The translations under genes and the position numbers were made by a program. DNA of 22,231 nt from an uncultured Propionivibrio sp. (lineage in GTDB: Bacteria > Pseudomonadota > Gammaproteobacteria > Burkholderiales > Rhodocyclaceae). Below, one piece after another: positions 16,153 to 22,231 of the stretch. Location: assembly GCA_938040985.1 (NCBI GenBank), contig CALHZD010000124.1, positions 1 to 22,231 on the forward strand. The letters are read 5' to 3'. The stretch's first letter is position 1; each line of letters begins with the position of its first letter. Below the pieces are notes generated by a model. That model had not been told where the DNA came from. It saw nothing but the letters and a program-made list of their open reading frames with translations, and ran no database searches.

Positions 16153-16427
16153 CCGGCTTTTCTTGGGTGACAAGGCTCAAGCGGCCTCGGCATAGGCCTT
16201 AAGCGGCCAGTGCAAAACGCTCATCGTTGGCGTTTATAGATTTGCGCGGATTACGTCCGTCGCCTTTCGGGTTGCCTGCGCACCTTTGCCCGCCCTGTCG
16301 AAACCGGGACACCCCCACCCAAACACTCAGCCCCTGCTGACAACGTTTTCCAGAATGCTTGGGTGGAGGTGGCGGGAATCGAACCCGCGTCCAGAACGCC
16401 TCCAGATTGCCGGGATTACAACCATGC
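16153..16427 (-). ncRNA. ssrA: circularly permuted (two-piece) tmRNA
   Basis: tmRNA rescues stalled ribosomes: it enters as an alanyl-tRNA mimic and then templates a degradation tag. The tRNA-like 3' half comes first on the minus strand: T-arm GCGGGTTCGATTCCCGC, then CACCTCC, discriminator A and CC, ending near 16362. The 5' half lies downstream: GGGGGTG at 16316-16310, TCCCGGTTTCGACAGGG, then the tag frame 16231-16199 encoding ANDERFALAA and TAA. GGGGGTG pairs with CACCTCC over seven pairs including a G3-U wobble, the alanine identity element. About 45 nt between 16362 and 16316 would be removed. CCA is not exactly encoded (ACCC), so the tail must be trimmed and repaired. The outer ends are approximate. 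Confidence 0.9.
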
Positions 16428-16431
16428 CCTA

Positions 16432-16460
16432 AGTATGGCGACGAACACTCGATTTTTCAA
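16432..16460 (-). promoter_or_regulatory. ssrA promoter candidate
   Basis: Minus-strand TTGAAA (16460-16455), 17-bp spacer, CATACT (16437-16432). The predicted start near 16425 fits the beginning of the acceptor piece. Confidence 0.55.
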
Positions 16461-16574
16461 GCCTTGAGACGTCACGCGATCCATATCGTGTACTTCTATG
16501 CGCAACACCGCGCCCAAGACCATGTTGCCGCTGCAACCCGCGCTGACCCTGCCATATCCGGCAGGATGCGCATT

Positions 16575-16583
16575 TGCTAGAAT
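16575..16583 (+). promoter_or_regulatory. extended -10 promoter candidate for the EamA-creA pair
   Basis: TGCTAGAAT: a TG-extended -10 with TAGAAT (5/6) and no good -35. Transcription would begin near 16590, upstream of the TTG and GTG start candidates of the transporter but downstream of its longest ATG. Confidence 0.35.
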
Positions 16584-16722
16584 CGTCCCGTATCCGCAGA
16601 TACCCATAACGCAGTGTGAAAAAACGGCGAAAGAAGATTATTTGCCTCATATCCTGCCCATCAGCCGCCAGGGTTGGGATTCGACGCACATTCGACATAC
16701 TCTCTACCAATCCCCAATACGC

Positions 16723-17718
16723 GTGAATATCAACACCTCCGCGGCGCAAGAATCTTCTCCACCGCAACGCCCTTCTGCCCGCAAAAGCAGCACGTACCTC
16801 GTCGAAAGCGTATTGCTGTTCGTCGCCATCGTCTGGGGAGTAAATCCAGTTGCCATCAAGATCGGCATGCAATACCTGCCGCCGGAAACCTTCAATCTGG
16901 CGCGCATGGTTATCGCCAGCCTCATTGCCTTGATTGCGCTCGCCTTGTCCGGCAGCTGGCGTCGGCCGCAACGGCGCGAATTTCTGACCTTGCTACGCGT
17001 CACCGCTTTCGGTTTTTGTCTTTATCAGATTCTTCTGATCGCCGGCCTGCAACGAACGACCGCCGGCAATGCCTCGTTCATCCACTGCCTGGTGCCCGCC
17101 AGCGTCGCATTGCTCAACCGGCTGTATGGTCTGGATCGTCTCTCCCGGCCGGTCATCGCCGGCATCGCCTGTTCGCTGGCCGGCGTACTGCTCATCGTCG
17201 TCGGCGCCGGCAAGGAATTCAGCCTGAGTGGGCCGCACCTGCTCGGTTCTCTGTTTATTTTTGTCGCGCAGACCTGTTACGCCTACTACATGATCGCTTC
17301 CAAGGAATTGCAGGCGAGCCATTCCATCTACCAGATTACCGCCGGCCAGATGCTGCTGACCTCTCTGCTCATGTTGCCGACGACTTTCCCTGACATTCTG
17401 GCCGTGCGCTGGCTGGATATTCCGGCGGCCGCCTGGGGAAGCCTTTTATTTTCCGGCGTACTCGGACTATGCTTGTGCAACTTCCTTTGGATCTGGGGGG
17501 CTGGCATCCTCGGCACTTCGCGCGTTGCTATTTTTAACAATATCTGCCCGATATTCGCCGTCCTGGCAGGCCATTTTGCGCTCGGCGAGCCTTTCGGCCC
17601 GCTGCAAAGTTTCGGCGCGCTTTGCGTTTTCATCGGCGTCTATATCACCCGCCGACACCGCCCGGCCGCGCCGCCCGTCCTACATCATCCCGCCAACACG
17701 CCAAGGAAATCAGCATGA
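16723..17718 (+). CDS. EamA/DMT-family inner-membrane transporter
   Basis: Drug/metabolite transporter superfamily permease, probably an exporter; the substrate is unknown. Two EamA halves give about ten membrane spans. The first half starts at VESVLLFVAIVWGVNPVAIK and includes PPETFNLARMVIASLIALIA. The second starts near GSLFIFVAQTCYAYYMIASK and ends ALCVFIGVYITRR. The start is unclear: the frame is open from ATG 16498, but that overlaps the ssrA promoter. TTG 16642 has AAGAAG just upstream, and GTG 16723 gives a 331-residue product of normal length, which I list. The residues before the first span are not conserved-looking. Its stop overlaps the creA start (ATGA), so the two are translationally coupled. 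Confidence 0.85.
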   Translation: MNINTSAAQESSPPQRPSARKSSTYLVESVLLFVAIVWGVNPVAIKIGMQYLPPETFNLARMVIASLIALIALALSGSWRRPQRREFLTLLRVTAFGFCLYQILLIAGLQRTTAGNASFIHCLVPASVALLNRLYGLDRLSRPVIAGIACSLAGVLLIVVGAGKEFSLSGPHLLGSLFIFVAQTCYAYYMIASKELQASHSIYQITAGQMLLTSLLMLPTTFPDILAVRWLDIPAAAWGSLLFSGVLGLCLCNFLWIWGAGILGTSRVAIFNNICPIFAVLAGHFALGEPFGPLQSFGALCVFIGVYITRRHRPAAPPVLHHPANTPRKSA

Positions 17719-18248
17719 ACCCGTTTCGCCGCACCGTTCCTCATCCCGCCTATCTGATGCCACGACCCGGCATCTTGCGCTGCGCCCTGCTCTCCACCCT
17801 GTTCTGTGCCGTCCCCGTTGCTGCGGAAACACTCGATTGTGTCACCACCGAATGGAAGTTTATCGGCGCCAACCACAAAGTGTGCGTGGAAGTCTTCGCC
17901 GACCCGCAGATTTCCGGCGTCACCTGTCACGTCAGCCAGGCGCGTACCGGCGGCGTCAAAGGTTCGTTCGGCGTTGCGCAAGATCCGTCGCAATTTTCGC
18001 TCTCCTGCACGCAAACCGGCCCCATTGTCCTGCCCGAAAAACTGCTGAAAAAAGCCACCGTTTTCAGCAAAGACACCTCGCTGCTATTCAAGGAAACCCA
18101 GGTTATCCGCCTGTGGGATGCCGCCCGCCGGACGCTCGTCTATCTTGCCATCAGCCGCAAGCTGATTAACGGCGCCCCCGCCAACAGCATCTCCAGCGTG
18201 CCGATCACGCTGCAAGGCGGCCCGTCAGGCCAGGCGAACAGCCGCTAA
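17715..18248 (+). CDS. creA: CreA family periplasmic protein
   Basis: Member of the CreA family, whose biochemical role is unknown. The 177-residue product from ATG 17715 has a basic N-terminus and signal peptide core LRCALLSTLFCAVPVAA with likely cleavage after residue 37, so export is expected. The mature part matches CreA closely: WKFIGANHKVCVEVFADPQI, GVTCHVSQARTGGVKGSFGV, FSLSCTQTGPI, LLFKETQVIRLWDAARRTLV and NSISSVPI. AAGGAAA stands six bases before the start. Unlike the E. coli creABCD arrangement there is no adjacent two-component system; instead it overlaps an EamA transporter gene. No terminator follows; a repeat array starts 16 bp after the stop. Confidence 0.92.
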   Translation: MNPFRRTVPHPAYLMPRPGILRCALLSTLFCAVPVAAETLDCVTTEWKFIGANHKVCVEVFADPQISGVTCHVSQARTGGVKGSFGVAQDPSQFSLSCTQTGPIVLPEKLLKKATVFSKDTSLLFKETQVIRLWDAARRTLVYLAISRKLINGAPANSISSVPITLQGGPSGQANSR

Positions 18249-18263
18249 CGCCAGCCCAAACCA

Positions 18264-18640
18264 CTGACCGGAGCCCCTTGTATTTAGGGCATCTCCGAGG
18301 GGGTAACCGGAAGCCCGCGTAAACAGGGCATCTCAGCGGGGGGCGCCCGGAGCGCCTTTATTTACGGGCATCTCCGGTCGCCTGCCCGTCAGCCCAATAT
18401 TTACGCGGGTTCCCGGCATGCCTGTCCGCTAGCCCACTATTTACGGGCGCTCCCGGCCTGCCTGCCGGCAAACGCCCTATTGACAAGGGCTGCAAAGGCG
18501 ACCGGGCTGGAACGCCCAAAAGACGCGGGCTTCAGGCCGACGAGTCATTGCGCTCCGCTGCGGCCGGCAGGCTTATGCATGCCCGGAGCGCCTTTATTGA
18601 CGCGGGCTCCGGAGGCGCCTTCCGGCAAATGCCTTATGGA
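18264..18640. repeat. tandem array 2 of 38-40 bp units between convergent creA and tsaC
   Basis: About ten degenerate units fill the whole convergent gap. Clear heads begin at 18382 (CTGCCCGTCAGCCC), 18422 (CTGTCCGCTAGCCC) and 18462 (CTGCCGGCAAACGCCC), exactly 40 bp apart. AACGCCC recurs at 18471 and 18511, and GCGCC/TGCC cores recur at 18587 and 18627, again 40 apart. Left-hand units near 18265, 18304 and 18344 have TATTTAGGGCATC-like cores. The array ends at the tsaC stop codon. Confidence 0.85.
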
Positions 18641-19726
18641 CTATTGATGCGCGCCGCCGGCGCCCGCTGCGGCGCGGCGGATACGGTCGGCGACCGCCGC
18701 CCATTCCGGCCGATCCGGGACGGCTTCGACAACGATCACGTCACATCCTTCGCGATCGGCCGTGCGCAGCGCGGCATAGAGGCCGCGCGCGAAGCCTTCC
18801 GCCTCGTCCGGCAGCAGGCACCAGGAGCGCGCCGGCAGAGAGGCGGCCGATGAGGAATGCGCGATCAATGCGGCGGACTGCCCGGCGCGGTGCAATGCGG
18901 CAAGGGTTTGCGCCAGCGCCGCCGTGGCAGCGACGCGCAGCGGCGTGCGCGGAGCGTAGTGCGCCGCCAGCGTGCCGGGCGCGCGCGGAGATTCGCTGGC
19001 CACGCCGGCGTTGTTGGCCTCGCTGGATTCGCTGGGCGCGCGCTGCCCCGGCATCTGCGCGATTTCCGGCACGATGCCGATCACGGCGGCAATCTGCGCC
19101 GGCGTAACATGCCCGGGGCGCAGGATGCGCGGCGGCGCGGCGGGGTTGGAGAGGTCGATGATCGTCGATTCGATGCCGACATCGCAGGCGCCGCCGTCAA
19201 GCACCAGCGAGACGGCATCGCCCAATTCTTCGCGCACATGCGCGGCGTCGGTCGGGCTGATGCGGCCGAAACGATTGGCCGAGGGCGCAGCGATGCCGCA
19301 CATGCCCTGCCGCCCGCCGCCCGCCTGTGCATAGGCGCGTAGCAGCGCCAGCGCCAGCGGGTGAGCCGGCGCGCGCAGCCCTACCGTTTCCTGGCCGCCG
19401 GTGACGGCAAGCGGCGTGGCCGGTGCGCGCCTGAGGATGAGCGTCAGCGGTCCCGGCCAGAAGGCTTCCGCCAGATCCCAGGCCGTTTGCGGAACATCGA
19501 CCGCCCAGCGCTCGATATGCGCCGCGCCCGGAAGGTGAACGATGACAGGATGATCGGCCGGACGCCCTTTGGCGGCAAAGATTTTGGCGACCGCTTCTGG
19601 ATTGGCGGCATCCGCCCCCAACCCATAAACGGTTTCGGTCGGGAAGGCGACCAGTTCGCCCGCTTGCAAGAGGCGAACGGCCGCGTCGAGGGAGGCGCGC
19701 ACGGCGTCATCAAGAACTCTGGACAT
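18641..19726 (-). CDS. tsaC: L-threonylcarbamoyladenylate synthase, Sua5 type
   Basis: Makes threonylcarbamoyl-AMP from Thr, bicarbonate and ATP, the first step of t6A37 tRNA modification. From ATG 19726 the product has 361 residues: a YrdC/TsaC domain (ELVAFPTETVYGLGADAANP, KIFAAKGRPADHPVIVHLPG, AFWPGPLTLILRR, IAAPSANRFGRISPT). A linker and the Sua5 C-terminal domain starting near PGTLAAHYAPRTPLRV follow, so this is the two-domain Sua5 form. The frame continues to a TTG at 19798, but the family start fits MSRVLDDAVRASLDAAVRLL; no good ribosome site precedes either. It is downstream of purE in the same direction. The stop TAG abuts repeat array 2. Confidence 0.93.
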   Translation of the reverse strand: MSRVLDDAVRASLDAAVRLLQAGELVAFPTETVYGLGADAANPEAVAKIFAAKGRPADHPVIVHLPGAAHIERWAVDVPQTAWDLAEAFWPGPLTLILRRAPATPLAVTGGQETVGLRAPAHPLALALLRAYAQAGGGRQGMCGIAAPSANRFGRISPTDAAHVREELGDAVSLVLDGGACDVGIESTIIDLSNPAAPPRILRPGHVTPAQIAAVIGIVPEIAQMPGQRAPSESSEANNAGVASESPRAPGTLAAHYAPRTPLRVAATAALAQTLAALHRAGQSAALIAHSSSAASLPARSWCLLPDEAEGFARGLYAALRTADREGCDVIVVEAVPDRPEWAAVADRIRRAAAGAGGAHQ

Positions 19727-19805
19727 GGCGTGACGGGTCTGAGGAGCAAAGAAGGAAGAAACAGTCAGGAGCAACCTCGGCTTGCGCGCAAAAGGCAAAA
19801 AGCGT

Positions 19806-20303
19806 TCAGGGTAAATCGGGCAAGGTCTTGGTCAGCACTTTTTCCCTCTGCCGTGCGCGGAAGGCGGAGAGTTTGGCCGCCAGTTCGGCATCGTTCAGCG
19901 CCAGCATGGCGACCGCGAACAGCGCGGCATTGACCGCGCCCGCTTCGCCCACAGCAAAGGTGGCAACGGGGATGCCGCCCGGCATCTGCACCATCGCCAG
20001 CAGCGAATCGATTCCTTGCAGATATTTTGAAGGCATCGGCACGGCCAGCACCGGCAGCTCGGTCTTGGCGGCGAGCACGCCGGCCAGATGCGCCGCGCCG
20101 CCCGCTGCGCCGATCAGCGCCTTCATGCCGCGCTGCTGGGCGCCGGCCGCATAGTCGAGCGCGGCGTCCGGCGTGCGATGCGCGGACAGCACTTTGGCCT
20201 CGTAAGGGATGCCGAACTGGGCAAGCGTTTCAGCGCAATGACGCATGATCGGCCAATCGCTGTCCGATCCCATGACGATGCCGATGAGCGCCTGTCTGGA
20301 CAT
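19806..20303 (-). CDS. purE: 5-(carboxyamino)imidazole ribonucleotide mutase
   Basis: Purine-biosynthesis enzyme of class I PurE, converting N5-CAIR to CAIR after PurK. The 165-residue product has IGIVMGSDSDWPIMRH, the active-site stretch VLSAHRTPDAALDYA, GAAGGAAHLAGVLAA, VPMPSKYLQGIDSLLAMVQM and PGGIPVATFAVGEAGAVNAA. The start ATG 20303 has AAGGAG at six bases; the upstream ATG at 20321 adds six residues and lacks such a site. No purK is seen on either side. It lies 39 bp downstream of folD and is probably cotranscribed with it. Confidence 0.95.
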   Translation of the reverse strand: MSRQALIGIVMGSDSDWPIMRHCAETLAQFGIPYEAKVLSAHRTPDAALDYAAGAQQRGMKALIGAAGGAAHLAGVLAAKTELPVLAVPMPSKYLQGIDSLLAMVQMPGGIPVATFAVGEAGAVNAALFAVAMLALNDAELAAKLSAFRARQREKVLTKTLPDLP

Positions 20304-20342
20304 AAGATTCTCCTTGGACATGGTTGTCTACGAATTCCCTGA

Positions 20343-21215
20343 TTACGCGTTATTGCCTGCGCCATTGTGCGCGCTGTCTCGCGCACTCTCCAGCGTGTTG
20401 GCAAGCAGCATGGCGATCGTCATCGGGCCGACGCCGCCCGGCACCGGCGTGATGGCGCCGGCCACGGCGCAGGCCGCGTCGAAATCAACATCGCCGCACA
20501 GTTTGCCATCCGGCAAGCGGTTGATGCCCACGTCGATGACCACGGCGCCCGGCTTGATCATCTCGCCCGTAATAAAGCGGGGTTTGCCGACGGCCGCCAC
20601 CAGAATGTCGGCGCGACGGCAGTACGCCGCCAGATCGCGCGTGCGCGAATGGCAGACGGTGACGGTTGCGCCGGCGTGCATCAACAGCATCGCCATCGGT
20701 TTACCGACGATGTTCGAGCGCCCGACAACGACGGCTTCCTTGCCGGCGACATCGACCCCCGCCTCTTCCAGCAGCCGCATCGCGCCGCGCGGCGTACAGG
20801 GGACAAAGCACGGCAGGCCGAGGACCAGCGCGCCGACATTTTCGGCGCGAAAGCCATCCACATCTTTTTCCGCCGCAATCGCATCGAGCACCGCTTCGGC
20901 GTCGAACTGCGGCGGTAGCGGCAATTGCACGAGAATGCCGTGAATGGCCGGATCGGCATTAAGCGCGCGGATTTTCGCCAACACGTCGTCCTGCGTCGCA
21001 TCGCCGGGGAAAACGTGCTTTTCGGAGTAAAAGCCGGCATCGGCGCAGGCATTGACCTTATTACGCACATAGACCTGCGAGGCGGGGTTTTCGCCGACGA
21101 GGATCACCGCCAGGCCCGGGCGTGCGCCGCGGGACGCCAAGGTTTCGGCCTCTTGCCGGAAGTTTGCGCGCAATGTTTTGGCCAGCGCATTGCCGTCGAG
21201 AATGTGTGCGGTCAT
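20343..21215 (-). CDS. folD: bifunctional methylenetetrahydrofolate dehydrogenase/cyclohydrolase
   Basis: Interconverts 5,10-methylene-THF and 10-formyl-THF, supplying formyl groups for purines and initiator tRNA. The 290-residue product has the family length. It contains GENPASQVYVRNKVNACADA with the conserved Tyr-x3-Lys, GILVQLPLPPQFDAEAVLDA, KDVDGFRAENVG, PCTPRGAMRLLEEAG, VVVGRSNIVGKPMAMLL and TPVPGGVGPMTIAMLL. The start ATG 21215 lacks a strong ribosome site. A perfect -10 hexamer lies about 30 bp upstream. It is the first gene of a folD-purE-tsaC run whose first two members both serve purine supply. Confidence 0.96.
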   Translation of the reverse strand: MTAHILDGNALAKTLRANFRQEAETLASRGARPGLAVILVGENPASQVYVRNKVNACADAGFYSEKHVFPGDATQDDVLAKIRALNADPAIHGILVQLPLPPQFDAEAVLDAIAAEKDVDGFRAENVGALVLGLPCFVPCTPRGAMRLLEEAGVDVAGKEAVVVGRSNIVGKPMAMLLMHAGATVTVCHSRTRDLAAYCRRADILVAAVGKPRFITGEMIKPGAVVIDVGINRLPDGKLCGDVDFDAACAVAGAITPVPGGVGPMTIAMLLANTLESARDSAHNGAGNNA

Positions 21216-21246
21216 GGTGTTTTATCGCGGTCATCTGAAAGCGGGC

Positions 21247-21252
21247 ATTATA
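21247..21252 (-). promoter_or_regulatory. -10 element of a folD promoter
   Basis: Perfect TATAAT on the minus strand, predicting a start near 21240 and a leader of about 25 nt. No recognisable -35 at 16-18 bp. Confidence 0.4.
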
Positions 21253-21351
21253 CCGGCGCCCCACGTCGCCACACAGGCTGACGCGAGCTTGCTCCGAACA
21301 GCGCCTGCCCGGAGATCCTTGACCCACGCTCACCTCAGAGGGGTTGCTCTG

Positions 21352-21467
21352 AATAGTGCGGCTTCCTTTGCCAAAATACGGCGTTGCTGTGTTGGCCTGG
21401 CCTTGTCGTACTAAATGTACTGTCAGCAACTTTACCGCCTTGTCTTTGGCAAAGCCGAGCCGCTATT
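21352..21467. repeat. MITE-like imperfect inverted repeat, 116 bp
   Basis: The left end (AATAGTGCGGCTT..CTTTGCCAAA) and the complement of the right end (AATAGCGGCT..CTTTGCCAAA) match over about 23 bases with a small gap. The interior has TACGGCGTTGC, CTTGTCGTACTAAATGTACT and CGCCTTGTCTTTG. No coding capacity. The interior resembles a repeat I recall from Neisseria genomes; that is from memory, not a search. Confidence 0.6.
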
Positions 21468-21482
21468 TAAGCTTCTGGAACA

Positions 21483-21783
21483 CCCCGCTGAAACCCAAAA
21501 AATAGGGCAGAAAACATAAATCGCCCTGAAGCCCTTTAAATACAAGGGCACCAGGGCATCAAAAAACATAAACCGGAACACTGAACCCAACCAACCCTCT
21601 GAACCCCGCGTAGATAGGGCATCACCGAACACCTAGCCCCGAAATCCTTGCAAACGGGCCAGAAAACATAAAATACCCTGAGACGCTCTGAATACAAGGG
21701 CTTCAGAGCATCAAAAAACATAAACCGGAACACTGCCCCCGACCAACCCTCTGCAACCCGTGTAGATAAGGCATCTCCGGGGT
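21483..21783. repeat. 152-bp tandem duplication built from shorter repeat cores
   Basis: Two copies offset by 152 bp. A 28-base block starting GCATCAAAAAACATAAACC is identical at 21556 and 21708. CAGAAAACATAAA recurs at 21508 and 21660, and CCAACCCTCTG at 21591 and 21743. Cores such as GCCCTT..AAGGGC and GATAGGGCATC resemble those of the 40-bp arrays. Open frames on the minus strand here are a by-product of the duplication. Confidence 0.75.
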
Positions 21784-21889
21784 GCGCTGCCGCTCAGCGC
21801 AACAACATCAAGAGGAGTCTCATCAGTGGAAGTCAGCGCGCAGGTTGCGGCGATTCTTTTTTAGCTTTAGATCATCTCCGGACGTCTGT
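21784..21889. other. unassigned gap between repeat blocks
   Basis: About 105 bp. It contains AGAGGAG eight bases before a GTG that opens only 12 codons (MEVSAQVAAILF, then TAG at about 21861). This could be the broken 5' end of a lost gene, a leader peptide or chance. Confidence 0.25.
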
Positions 21890-22130
21890 TCTGAAGTCAT
21901 TTATCTACGGGCGTTTCAAAGGGGATGCCCGCTAGCCCGCGTATTTAGGGCATTTCCGGGCACCCTGCCCGCCAGACCTTTATTTATAAGGGTTTTCGAG
22001 GCGCCTGTCCGGAAGTCCTTTATCCATGCGGGTTTCAGGGTGGCTGCCCGCAAACGCCCTACCTACGGGGGTTTCAGAGGGGATACCGAAAAACGCACTG
22101 TTTACGCGGGTTTGCGGGCATGTCCTTCCG
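21890..22130. repeat. tandem array 3 of 38-40 bp units
   Basis: Heads GCCC/GTCC/TACC stand at 21927, 21967, 22007, 22046, 22084 and 22122, spacings 40, 40, 39, 38, 38. Unit bodies such as GCTAGCCCGCGTATTTAGGG and GCCAGACCTTTATTTATAAG match the units of arrays 1 and 2. From 22131 to the right edge the sequence is GC-rich, with no gene I can identify. Confidence 0.8.
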
Positions 22131-22231
22131 CCTATTCGATAACGACGAAGCACACTACCCCCTTAGGCGCAGCCGCAGGCGCGGGGCGGCTTGGCGGAAA
22201 CAAGGGCTTGATTGTCTGAGCGTGAGCGAGT

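Noticed and set aside
16498..16722. The longest possible N-terminus of the EamA transporter
   Set aside because: It overlaps the region just upstream of the ssrA promoter, precedes the only promoter candidate, and is proline-rich without family resemblance.
18850..19342. Long plus-strand frames opposite tsaC
   Set aside because: They are shadows of the GC-rich tsaC gene on the minus strand, which has clear family motifs.
21432..21733. Two minus-strand frames sharing an FRFMFFDAL stretch, like paralogous small membrane proteins
   Set aside because: They come from the two copies of the 152-bp duplication. The offset is not a multiple of three and neither has a ribosome site, so the similarity is nucleotide-level.
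21782..22219. A 145-codon plus-strand open frame at the right end
   Set aside because: It runs through array 3, whose 40-bp period gives no repeated peptide. The Arg/Phe/Gly-rich product looks like read-through of repeats.

Overview
The window looks like a chromosomal segment of a betaproteobacterium. The best clue is a tmRNA gene whose tag reads ANDERFALAA and whose two halves lie in permuted order, as in one betaproteobacterial lineage. The proteins also read as betaproteobacterial, and GC content is moderately high. A Rhodocyclales-like host is my guess, not something shown here.

Layout. Positions 1-8316 hold the translation/transcription cluster on the minus strand. Transcription runs rimP, nusA, infB, rbfA, truB from a consensus promoter near 8400, then rpsO and pnp (cut by the left edge) from their own promoters. 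Positions 8631-11116 hold a plus-strand PAS-PAS-GGDEF protein and an aldo/keto reductase. Positions 11191-13592 are accessory: two decayed IS5-type insertion sequences separated by a tandem array of 40-bp units. Positions 13712-16460 are an RNA and tRNA-charging block: tRNA-Glu, tRNA-Ala and gltX on the minus strand, tRNA-Val on the plus strand, and the permuted ssrA on the minus strand. Positions 16723-18248 hold an EamA-type exporter translationally coupled to creA. Positions 18641-21215 hold a minus-strand folD, purE, tsaC (Sua5) run. The right end, 21216-22231, has no convincing gene. It holds a MITE-like inverted repeat, a 152-bp duplication and another 40-bp-period array.

How the genes work together. 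rimP, rbfA, truB, infB and rpsO serve 30S maturation, tRNA modification and initiation. nusA and pnp serve transcription elongation and RNA decay. gltX sits beside its own tRNA-Glu, ssrA rescues stalled ribosomes, and tsaC makes the t6A precursor. folD and purE supply one-carbon units and a purine step.

The most unusual content is not protein coding. It is the permuted ssrA gene and a family of degenerate 38-40 bp tandem units, each with a small dyad, filling three separate intergenic regions.
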